From SIG78 sp045533055 (GTDB lineage Bacteria > Verrucomicrobiota > Lentisphaeria > Victivallales > Victivallaceae): a stretch of 5,096 nucleotides of DNA. The notes below the pieces were generated by a model, which was not told the DNA's origin, made no database searches, and saw only the letters and a program-made list of their open reading frames with translations. Positions 1-5,007 of the stretch are shown piece by piece. Location: assembly GCA_045533055.1 (NCBI GenBank), contig JAZSHD010000101.1, positions 1-5,096 of the forward strand, read 5' to 3'. Position numbers and translations under genes: made by a program. The first letter of the stretch is position 1. Each line of letters begins with the position of its first letter.

Positions 1-278
1 AAAAGAAACACATCCTCCCGCCGCAGGCGGCAACTTCACCCGGCTTCATCTGCTTTGCAGATTACGCCGTGGCAAGCAAGTGCAATGGAGCGGCAGCGGA
101 ATGAAACGACTTCACAAGCAAGTCGGAACGTTTTTAGTGAAGATGTCCCGGCTTCATTTCATTGTGCCGTGGCAAGGAAGAAAAGCCTGCGGCTTTTGAG
201 TGAAGAGCGGCTGTCGCCGCGTGAAGTGAAGACTTGCGTCTTCGTTATTTTTTTGCCTTGAAATCAAGGCAAAAAAAT
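1..278. repeat. Array of small unlike hairpins joined by CTTCAC/GTGAAG hexamers (non-coding)
   Basis: This stretch holds no convincing gene. Seven short inverted repeats follow one another: 18-22/26-30 (CCGCC/GGCGG), 48-53/57-62 (ATCTGC/GCAGAT), 107-112/120-125 (CGACTT/AAGTCG), 181-187/191-197 (AAAAGCC/GGCTTTT), 207-211/216-220 (GCGGC/GCCGC), 228-233/238-243 (GAAGAC/GTCTTC) and 247-261/264-278. The stems differ in sequence, but loops are mostly 3-4 nt. The hexamer CTTCAC or its complement GTGAAG occurs at 34, 110, 137, 200, 221 and 226. Most of the region is clearly richer in G+C than the genes that follow. Arrays of this look occur between genes in gut clostridia (recollection, not checked); their function is not known to me. 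Short reading frames across it are probably accidental. Confidence 0.6.
247..278. repeat. Perfect 15-bp palindrome, GCCTTGA core flanked by T and A runs
   Basis: Left arm 247-261 (ATTTTTTTGCCTTGA) is the exact reverse complement of right arm 264-278, with two bases between them. The T run precedes and the A run follows the GC core, so on either strand the RNA would carry U before and A after the stem. That is the reverse of a normal intrinsic terminator, which ends in U. It may be the outer end of a repeat or a protein-binding site. Confidence 0.7.
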
Positions 279-360
279 GGGGTGGTAGTTTTTGTTTCTG
301 TACCTTGACCTCATAAGAGAGAGTTAAAGTTACTTTTCAGAAGATCCAACTAATTGCAGA

Positions 361-380
361 AAGCCGATTTTCGGCATGTT
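361..380. repeat. GCCGA/TCGGC hairpin, related to the copy at 4818-4837
   Basis: The 20 bases here form a small hairpin (GCCGA, loop TTT, TCGGC). They match 17 of 20 positions of 4818-4837, the differences being two loop-region bases and one 3' base. The preceding bases also share CAGAAG with the right-hand copy. The two copies flank all the genes of the window in the same orientation. They could be the ends of a mobile segment, or simply two members of a dispersed repeat. No gene is convincing between 279 and 668. Confidence 0.45.
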
Positions 381-474
381 ACCTCCAAATGTTGTGCTGG
401 CATTGTATCGGCATTCAGCGTTGAAACAACAGTTATATCTTATGACGATGTTATTTTTTGAAATTTTTTTTGAT

Positions 475-502
475 TTGAAAATGTTATTTCATGATGTATA
501 TT
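475..502 (+). promoter_or_regulatory. Candidate sigma-A promoter for the restriction-modification operon
   Basis: TTGAAA (475-480) and TATATT (497-502) are separated by 16 bases, close to the sigma-A consensus. The region is very AT-rich. It lies about 170 nt upstream of the methyltransferase start, and no other plus-strand gene lies between. Confidence 0.45.
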
Positions 503-510
503 ATGAGTTA

Positions 511-519
511 TGGTATAAA
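511..519 (+). promoter_or_regulatory. Candidate extended -10 promoter (TGGTATAAA)
   Basis: TG-N-TATAAA at 511-519 is a good extended -10 element with no clear -35 at the usual distance. Transcription would begin near 526, essentially at the first base of the inverted repeat 524-644, so the whole structured leader would be transcribed. It could act instead of, or alongside, the promoter at 475-502. Confidence 0.4.
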
Positions 520-523
520 AAAA

Positions 524-644
524 CTGATTCCGTGAAGTCGCGATTTTTCGAGGTAGTTTGAGGAGTCCTCGAGGCAGCATACTGACGTATGTGACCGAAA
601 GACGACAAAAAAATACCCGGAAAGGCACAACTTCACGGATTCAG
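524..644 (+). other. Structured leader bounded by a 15-bp inverted repeat
   Basis: CTGATTCCGTGAAGT (524-538) and ACTTCACGGATTCAG (630-644) pair at 14 of 15 positions and close a ~121-nt segment. Inside are a CGAGG/CCTCG pairing (549-553 with 567-571; GAGG 560-563 with CCTC 567-570 is an alternative) and a CATAC-TGAC-GTATG hairpin (578-591). The segment ends seven bases before the ribosome site of the methyltransferase gene, so it would form the 5' leader of that mRNA. The outer arms contain the same GTGAAG/CTTCAC hexamer as the array at 1-278, which suggests one repeat family. It could be a dispersed palindromic element, a regulatory RNA leader or an operator region. The reading frame open through it from TTG 558 is not thought to be translated. 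Confidence 0.5.
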
Positions 645-668
645 GTAAAAAAAGGAATGAATGCAACT

Positions 669-2522
669 ATGACAGCAAAAGCAGATATACATCAATCGCT
701 TGATACCCGGGAAATTTGTTTTGAAGGCTGTGTCAATATTACAGAAAAACAAAATGATCTATATGCGGATTCAGAGAAATATGGTATTTCTGATGCTACA
801 ATAAGAAACTGGAAAAAACTCAACACCCAAGCAACAGGACGCCTGACAACGCGGGCAAACAAACGCCTCTCAAAAAAAAGAATTCTTCCCATGGAGTACA
901 TAAGCAATAAAAATAATGTTGCTTATGTTCAAAATATACTTGACTATATAGATGAGAAGCATATTGATATAATATCAGCTATATTTTCGTTGGGGATCAA
1001 TCTGTTAAAGAAAAGTAACATTGATCAAAAAAAACATGTTGAAAATATTTTAAGTGAGTATGCAAATATTGCAATTATTGAAGAACTTGCGATGGCGGAC
1101 TTACCATCTGACGAATTTGACTTTTTAGGAGTTATTTATCAGTCATATTTGCGGGAAGGAAAAAAGAATATTATAGGTTCATATTACACTTCTCCGAAAA
1201 TAGCCAGCAATATGATCAAGGATTTTGAATTATCAAACGGAGAACTGTTCCTTGACCCCTGTTGCGGCAGTGGGGTGTTTTTATTGTTGGTTAATGCAAA
1301 TGATCCGAGTCAACTATATGGTGTGGATAATGATAGAGTTGCAGTGCTGATTTCAAAAATCAATTTACTGTTAAAATATAGGGATAAAGAGTTTATTCCG
1401 CAGGTATACTGTCTTGACTTTTTAATGGGGCATTCTTTGATACAACAGCACTTTATATTTAAAAAGACATTCAATTATATCGTTACGAATCCTCCATGGG
1501 GAGCTGTATACAACTACAGCAATATTTGTGACATAACCTCAAAAGAAACCTTTTCATATTTCTTTGTAAAAGCATTTGAACAATTAAAAGAAAATGGGAC
1601 GATCCGTTTTCTTTTTCCGGAATCCATTTTGAATGTTAAGGTTCATAAAGACATCCGGAAATTTATCCTTAAAAGGACAGGGCTTGCCGGTATAACTGCA
1701 TACGACGATATGTTTTCAGGTGTCACTACAAAGTATATTGATATTGAATGCCGCAAAGGTACGGTAAACGATAAGTTTAATGTTTATTCCGGCAACCAAA
1801 AAAGATGCGTAGAGATCAAAACAGTAAATGAAACAGAAAATTTTGTCTTTAATTTACTGTCGGATGATGACTTGGCAATAGTTAGAATTGTAAAAGAACG
1901 GGGAAAATATTCTCTGCGGAACAGTATTTGGGCTTTAGGCATTGTCACAGGTGACAATAAAAGAAAATTATCTTCAACATGTCTGGAAGGCATGGAAAAA
2001 ATTTATACCGGGAAAGAAATTCAACCTTATCTATTACTATCTGCCAAGAATTATATTTTATATAACAGAACAGATTTGCAGCAAGTTGCAAAAGATGAAA
2101 TATATCGTGCACCTGAAAAATTGGTATATAAGTTTATTTCAAACAGACTTGTTTTTGCTTATGACAACAGTGCAAGTCTTTTCTTGAATAGTGCCAATAT
2201 CCTTATCCCCAATATCCCGTCTATGGCCTCAAAGACTGTTATGGCATTCCTAAATTCGTCATTGTTTCAATTCTTGTATATCAAGTTGTTCGGTGAAACG
2301 AAGATATTAAAAGGGAATTTAATGGAACTTCCCTTCCCGGAAATATCCGAGCATGAGAACAAATACCTTTCTTCGTTGGTAGACATGGTACTGAACGGTG
2401 ACAAATCAAAACAGGAAGTAATAGACAGCTATATATTCTCTATATATGGGCTGACACAAAAACAAATACAATATGTAAGGAGAATGATAAATGGAAAAGC
2501 TGATCAAGGAACTGAAAACTAA
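669..2522 (+). CDS. Type II restriction-modification system, N6-adenine DNA methyltransferase (gamma class, TaqI/Eco57I-like)
   Basis: It transfers a methyl group from S-adenosylmethionine to N6 of adenine in a specific site, protecting host DNA from the nuclease encoded next. Counting from ATG 669 (617 aa), an HTH-like segment ISDATIRNWKKL lies at about 40-51. The catalytic core has motif X-like GSYYTSP (170-176), motif I LDPCCGSG (195-202, SAM binding), an acidic YGVDNDR strand (217-223), CLDFL (248-252) and catalytic motif IV NPPW (274-277). The C-terminal target-recognition region (about 413-563) resembles the TaqI-like specificity domain, with LNSSLFQFLY and LPFPEI. This order (X, I, IV, recognition domain) is that of gamma-class enzymes. 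Start: AAAGGA at 651-656 lies 12 nt upstream of ATG 669. ATG 657 abuts the ribosome site, and TTG 558 would run through the repeat leader. The gene overlaps the endonuclease by 32 nt, implying co-translation. Recognition sequence cannot be read from the protein. Confidence 0.93.
   Translation: MTAKADIHQSLDTREICFEGCVNITEKQNDLYADSEKYGISDATIRNWKKLNTQATGRLTTRANKRLSKKRILPMEYISNKNNVAYVQNILDYIDEKHIDIISAIFSLGINLLKKSNIDQKKHVENILSEYANIAIIEELAMADLPSDEFDFLGVIYQSYLREGKKNIIGSYYTSPKIASNMIKDFELSNGELFLDPCCGSGVFLLLVNANDPSQLYGVDNDRVAVLISKINLLLKYRDKEFIPQVYCLDFLMGHSLIQQHFIFKKTFNYIVTNPPWGAVYNYSNICDITSKETFSYFFVKAFEQLKENGTIRFLFPESILNVKVHKDIRKFILKRTGLAGITAYDDMFSGVTTKYIDIECRKGTVNDKFNVYSGNQKRCVEIKTVNETENFVFNLLSDDDLAIVRIVKERGKYSLRNSIWALGIVTGDNKRKLSSTCLEGMEKIYTGKEIQPYLLLSAKNYILYNRTDLQQVAKDEIYRAPEKLVYKFISNRLVFAYDNSASLFLNSANILIPNIPSMASKTVMAFLNSSLFQFLYIKLFGETKILKGNLMELPFPEISEHENKYLSSLVDMVLNGDKSKQEVIDSYIFSIYGLTQKQIQYVRRMINGKADQGTEN
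2477..2482 (+). promoter_or_regulatory. Ribosome binding site of the endonuclease gene inside the methyltransferase gene
   Basis: AAGGAG lies 8 nt upstream of ATG 2491, within the last codons of the methyltransferase. It is a much stronger and better-spaced site than the methyltransferase's own AAAGGA, and it fixes the endonuclease start. Confidence 0.8.
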
Positions 2523-3219
2523 AATTGCTGCCATGGATAAGATGAACGGCGGCAAATACAAGCTGAATGATAGCGTTTTAGATGATTTATATTCTGTTTA
2601 TCCGTTCAATAAGTTTGAATATATCATTAGCCACTTGATAGGTACCGATACGATTACATTACAAGAGTACCTTGATATTCGCAACAAATATTTGGAACGT
2701 AATAAATATCTTTATGTATTCGAAATCACAGCGCCGCGCACATTTGGGGAAACATGGGCACAGCGGCATCTCAATGAAGTTGTCCCTGAGTTGCAACGCC
2801 CCTCTACTTCTTATGACGCTGATTATTCTGGACAATATGATTTTTGGTATAATGGAATTCGAATTGAAGTGAAAGCATCACGAGCTGTTCGGCGCAAAAG
2901 CGGAGATTCTTTGATCATTAAAGCTCTTTCAAGTGATTCAAAACATGGTTTTGATATGAATTTTCAGCAGATTAAACCCGCCTGCTGCGATGTTTTTGTG
3001 TGGATTGCTGTCTGGCGTGATGTTATACGTTATTGGGTGCTTTCCAGCGACGAAGTAAAAAACAGCCGTTATTATTCATCTGGGCAACACCGTGGAAATA
3101 CAGGAGAGGGTCAACTGTGGTTGAAAGAAACAAATATCGCTGATTTTGATGAATATGAAGTCGGTGTCCGGGACATTCTTCAAAAGATTAAAGAAAAGTC
3201 TTCACTGAGTATGGAGTAA
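2491..3219 (+). CDS. Type II restriction endonuclease, PD-(D/E)XK fold
   Basis: This 242-aa protein is predicted to cut unmethylated DNA at the site modified by the upstream methyltransferase. The nuclease core is visible: Glu87 in FGETWAQRHL, Asp117 in the strand YDFWYNGI, then EVK (Glu126, Lys128), which gives the E...D...ExK metal-binding arrangement of the fold. Downstream are QQIKP (159-163), hydrophobic strands (VFVWIAVW, IRYWVLS) and a QHRGNTGEGQLW block (199-210), a pattern I associate with type II endonucleases. The N-terminal ~80 residues are helical and probably help recognise DNA. The start is ATG 2491 with AAGGAG 8 nt upstream, overlapping the methyltransferase end, so expression is coupled. 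The last codons ATG GAG and the stop TAA fall at the first bases of the repeat 3211-3482. A native C-terminus may therefore have been trimmed or replaced. The family is not recognised at subgroup level. Confidence 0.87.
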   Translation: MEKLIKELKTKIAAMDKMNGGKYKLNDSVLDDLYSVYPFNKFEYIISHLIGTDTITLQEYLDIRNKYLERNKYLYVFEITAPRTFGETWAQRHLNEVVPELQRPSTSYDADYSGQYDFWYNGIRIEVKASRAVRRKSGDSLIIKALSSDSKHGFDMNFQQIKPACCDVFVWIAVWRDVIRYWVLSSDEVKNSRYYSSGQHRGNTGEGQLWLKETNIADFDEYEVGVRDILQKIKEKSSLSME

Positions 3220-3482
3220 GCAGGAAAAGGAACTGCTCTAACAATTCCTTTGACCTTTCTGTGCGGCGGCATCGGTAAAACGGTGTCGCCTTTTTCTTTG
3301 CCGGAAAGGGGCGTGTCGCGGCTCTTGTTCCCGTGGTCGGCTTGTTTCGGAAGCTTCCCTAATTGCCGCCGTGTTGCCCTGTTTTTTGCGTTTTTTCAAA
3401 TAAGGCAATTTCAGTTTAACACGATTACCTTGGATTTTAATGCAAAAGGTTATTCCAATAAGTCGCCAGATGGGGGATAGCG
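3211..3482 (+). repeat. ~270-bp dispersed repeat, copy 1
   Basis: It is homologous throughout to 4546-4815 in the same orientation. Shared blocks, in order: ATGGAGyAAGCAGGArAAGG, the terminator stem GGCGGCATCG/CGGTGTCGCC with T run, AAGGGGCGTGTCGCGGC, TTGTTCCC, ATTGCCGCC, GTTGCCCTGTTTTT, GATTTTAA and AAGTCGCCAG.TG. Between the blocks the copies differ by many substitutions and small indels, so the duplication is old or the copies arrived separately. The first codons read ME-stop-AGKGTA where copy 2 reads MEQAGEGTA, i.e. a CAA codon versus TAA. Open frames on either strand inside it look accidental. Confidence 0.75.
3265..3299 (+). terminator. Intrinsic terminator of the restriction-modification operon
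   Basis: The stem GGCGGCATCG (3265-3274) pairs with CGGTGTCGCC (3281-3290) over ten pairs, two of them G-U in RNA. It has a six-base loop and is followed by TTTTTCTTT. It lies 45 nt after the endonuclease stop. The terminator belongs to the repeat, and the same stem occurs at 4601-4632. Confidence 0.85.
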
Positions 3483-3592
3483 TAACGTTGAATTTTAGCA
3501 ATATGATATACAGCGAACATAGAAAGAATGCTGGCTTTAAAAGAAACACTGCAGGTACTTTTAGGTAAAAACAATTTTTTGCTACTTTCAGG

Positions 3593-4342
3593 TTACCTCT
3601 CACCAAGAATATGGCAGTACTTCAAGAAAGCTTCTTTAATTGGGAGATAAAAACCCTGATAATCTTCTAATCCCATATTTCCCGCCCCTTTGGTGGCTGT
3701 AAAATGATATTTATAGTTGAAAAACAAAACTGGTTTGTTGGAAATTCTGAGCAAATGTGAATTCATAAGAGCTCCTTCGGATAGCAACTCGCAATCGCCC
3801 AATATACGGTTATCAACACCAGAACCAATAATAACATTGGGAGCCAGCAATGTTATCTCTTCTCTTATGAAGTTTCTATCCCCAGATGTTGCATCTGTTA
3901 CTGACCTGAGGATATTTGCCCAATTTGCTTGGTAATTTGGACTTTCATTGCTGATTTTTGAGATATTCATGAAGGCAAAGCTAATCCCTTGGGGAGTGGC
4001 AAATTTCTCAGTCATTTGGTCGGGATACGGAACCTCTTTCCAGTCCGGGAACCCATTCAATAGTCCATAAATGAGAAAAAATGTCCGTCTATGAAACATA
4101 TACTTATTTATATGACGTCCACCGATGCAGTTCTGCTTGTAAGCATCGTGTAGTATGGGAATATAATCACAGCCGCTCAACCCACGACTTTCTCGTGCTA
4201 CAACCAAAATTCGATACCTTTGTGTGGTATAATATGGGTAGAAGCCATCCGTGGTGAAATCATCATCTGAAACCTCGCTCCACTCATCCATAAGAGTACC
4301 TATTTTATCAAATAATTTTTTTTCAAAATCTGGATATTCCAT
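3593..4342 (-). CDS. Hypothetical protein, possible uracil-DNA-glycosylase-superfamily fold
   Basis: The product (249 aa from ATG 4342; 252 aa if GTG 4351 is used) is not one I can name. Its motif order resembles the UDG superfamily. Numbered from GTG 4351, these are a buried strand and turn RILVVARESRG (47-57), where the GxxP/D loop would lie, FAFMNISKIS (125-134) with a central Asn, LLAPNVIIGSG (168-178), like the 'PkvIi.lG' strand, and YHFTAT (215-220) with a C-terminal His near the usual catalytic position. The canonical GQDP, GEAPG and HPS signatures are absent, so catalysis is uncertain. There is no signal peptide or membrane segment. It converges on the endonuclease and is divergent from the mini-gene at 4465. 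Neither start has a clear Shine-Dalgarno sequence. Its position beside a restriction system suggests a DNA-related defence or repair role, but this is inference. Confidence 0.8.
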   Translation of the reverse strand: MEYPDFEKKLFDKIGTLMDEWSEVSDDDFTTDGFYPYYTTQRYRILVVARESRGLSGCDYIPILHDAYKQNCIGGRHINKYMFHRRTFFLIYGLLNGFPDWKEVPYPDQMTEKFATPQGISFAFMNISKISNESPNYQANWANILRSVTDATSGDRNFIREEITLLAPNVIIGSGVDNRILGDCELLSEGALMNSHLLRISNKPVLFFNYKYHFTATKGAGNMGLEDYQGFYLPIKEAFLKYCHILGER

Positions 4343-4360
4343 ATTATTCACAACATAAAT

Positions 4361-4372
4361 CAGTAGTTACTG
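4361..4372. promoter_or_regulatory. Small inverted repeat, possible operator
   Basis: CAGTA-GT-TACTG is a 12-bp near-perfect palindrome in the divergent intergenic region, 19 nt upstream of the minus-strand ATG 4342. On the minus strand a weak promoter TTGTCA (4402-4407) and CAAAAT (4379-4384), 17 bases apart, would start transcription near or within it. It could be a repressor site, but a palindrome this short can arise by chance. Confidence 0.25.
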
Positions 4373-4400
4373 TCCCCAATTTTGTGATGGGACGAGTTGT

Positions 4401-4429
4401 TTGACAAAAGTGCATCTGACCTTTATTTT
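4401..4429 (+). promoter_or_regulatory. Sigma-A promoter of the 36-codon mini-gene
   Basis: TTGACA (4401-4406, a perfect -35) and TATTTT (4424-4429) are 17 bases apart. Transcription would begin near 4436, about 30 nt before ATG 4465. The -10 lies inside the left arm of the inverted repeat 4412-4468. A minus-strand -35-like TTGTCA covers almost the same bases, so the two divergent genes may share a control region. Confidence 0.6.
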
Positions 4430-4468
4430 TTAGTAATCAAACAAAAAAATAAAGGAAAGATCAGATGC
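4412..4468. repeat. Long inverted repeat spanning promoter -10, ribosome site and start codon of the mini-gene
   Basis: GCATCTGA (4412-4419) pairs with TCAGATGC (4461-4468), and CCTTTATTTTTT (4420-4431) pairs with AAAAAATAAAGG (4444-4455). That is 20 base pairs interrupted only by AAAGA (4456-4460), which sits on the right arm. The right arm contains the AAAGGA ribosome site and ATG 4465. With the promoter at 4401-4429 the transcript would begin after most of the left arm. The repeat is therefore more likely to act as DNA (operator or transposon-like end), unless an upstream promoter reads through. Confidence 0.65.
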
Positions 4469-4575
4469 GTAATAAAATTACTATGGAAAAGTCGATTTGT
4501 CAAGCTGAAACGGATTTTTTTGATGAATTGGTGAAAAAGTTGCATATGGAGCAAGCAGGAGAAGGAACAGCTTAA
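4465..4575 (+). CDS. 36-aa small protein of unknown function (possible mini-gene or remnant)
   Basis: The frame starts at ATG 4465 (MRNKITMEKSI...) and ends ...HMEQAGEGTA with TAA at 4573-4575. It is preceded by AAAGGAAAG (4451-4459) at suitable distance and by a strong promoter, and followed 25 nt later by a strong terminator, so it is a complete transcription unit in miniature. The peptide is charged and amphipathic: residues 14-29 (AETDFFDELVKKLHME) could form one helix. No signal peptide is visible. Its end is shared with repeat copy 1, where it reads ME-stop-AGKGTA in the endonuclease frame. It could be a genuine small protein, a leader peptide, or the preserved 5' end of a degraded mobile-element gene. 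I do not recognise the family. Confidence 0.5.
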   Translation: MRNKITMEKSICQAETDFFDELVKKLHMEQAGEGTA

Positions 4576-4815
4576 ATAAATCCTTCGCTCCTTTCGTTAC
4601 GGCGGCATCGGTTTCGGTGTCGCCTTTTTTTTGCGTTTTAAGGGGCGTGTCGCGGCGGTTGTTCCCTTGGCTGGACGCTCCTGATTGCCGCCAGAGTTGC
4701 CCTGTTTTTGCGTTTGTCCAACTCCGTTTTTGCAGATTGTATATGACCGTTCCGCATTGACCTTTGATTTTAAGGTAAGAGGTCTTTCGCAGAAGTCGCC
4801 AGTTGAGTAATAGCG
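4546..4815 (+). repeat. ~270-bp dispersed repeat, copy 2
   Basis: Diverged direct copy of 3211-3482. It begins at codon 28 of the small gene (ATG GAG CAA) and ends at AAGTCGCCAGTTG...ATAGCG, and it includes the terminator 4601-4632. It continues into the GCCGAA/TTCGGC hairpin at 4818-4837, which copy 1 lacks. The two copies bracket the minus-strand gene at 3593-4342. The minus-strand frame open across this region is probably not a gene. Confidence 0.75.
4601..4632 (+). terminator. Intrinsic terminator of the mini-gene
   Basis: The stem GGCGGCATCG (4601-4610) pairs with CGGTGTCGCC (4615-4624) around a GTTT loop, followed by eight T. The stem arms are identical to those at 3265-3290, while the loop differs in length and sequence, so selection seems to have kept the stem. 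Confidence 0.88.
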
Positions 4816-4817
4816 GC

Positions 4818-4837
4818 AAGCCGAAATTCGGCATATT
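4818..4837. repeat. GCCGAA/TTCGGC hairpin, right-hand partner of 361-380
   Basis: GCCGAA (4820-4825 region) pairs with TTCGGC around a single A. The 20-base unit matches 17 of 20 bases of 361-380 in the same orientation. It directly follows the end of repeat copy 2. Confidence 0.45.
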
Positions 4838-5007
4838 CAGTTTATAGCGTTATTTTGCCTTGCAGAATATGCTTTTTAAGCAGAAAAGTATGGTTTTCGG
4901 AAGTCAGCAAACAGTTGCTATTGCAATTTGAACTTTTCAGTCTGTAAGAGGTTAGAGAATTTTTTTAATTTTATGCTTTGTTCCCGATAAAGATTGATAT
5001 GGGAGCC
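4838..5007. other. Non-coding stretch
   Basis: I see no gene here. A minor TGCTT-TTT-AAGCA hairpin lies at 4870-4882, and the remainder is AT-rich with stop codons in all frames I read. No tRNA or promoter pair is convincing. Confidence 0.5.

Noticed and set aside
55..261. Plus-strand 68-codon open frame
   Set aside because: It runs through the hairpin array, has no ribosome site, and its composition follows the repeats. It ends inside the palindrome 247-278.
1..278. CRISPR array
   Set aside because: There are no identical 24-40 bp repeats at regular spacing. Only a hexamer recurs, and the hairpin stems are all different.
247..278. Intrinsic terminator
   Set aside because: The T run comes before the stem and an A run follows it on both strands, so no U tail would follow the hairpin.
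376..561. Plus-strand 61-codon open frame before the methyltransferase
   Set aside because: It covers the promoters and the start of the inverted-repeat leader, and shows no recognisable domain. GTTACCTCC upstream is not a ribosome site on this strand.
440..628. Minus-strand 62-codon open frame
   Set aside because: It is antisense to the leader and promoters, has no domain, and its openness follows from AT-rich and palindromic sequence.
558..668. N-terminal extension of the methyltransferase from TTG 558
   Set aside because: The extra 37 residues are encoded by the repeat leader, are basic and low in conserved features, and an AAAGGA site lies just upstream of ATG 669.
669..2522. Type I HsdM or BREX PglX methyltransferase
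   Set aside because: There is no HsdS or HsdR neighbour. The protein is far shorter than PglX and carries its own C-terminal recognition domain, and the partner is a small PD-(D/E)XK nuclease.
3503..3568. 21-codon plus-strand frame (MIYSEHRKNAG...)
   Set aside because: No ribosome site or promoter, and it is short enough to occur by chance.
3238..3606. Minus-strand 122-codon open frame, and the plus-strand frame at 3250-3480
   Set aside because: Both lie within repeat copy 1 and cross its terminator. The minus frame overlaps the end of the 3593-4342 gene. The copies differ by indels, which would shift these frames.
4481..4834. Minus-strand 117-codon open frame
   Set aside because: It is antisense to the mini-gene, the terminator and repeat copy 2. 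The equivalent frame in copy 1 is not preserved across the indels.
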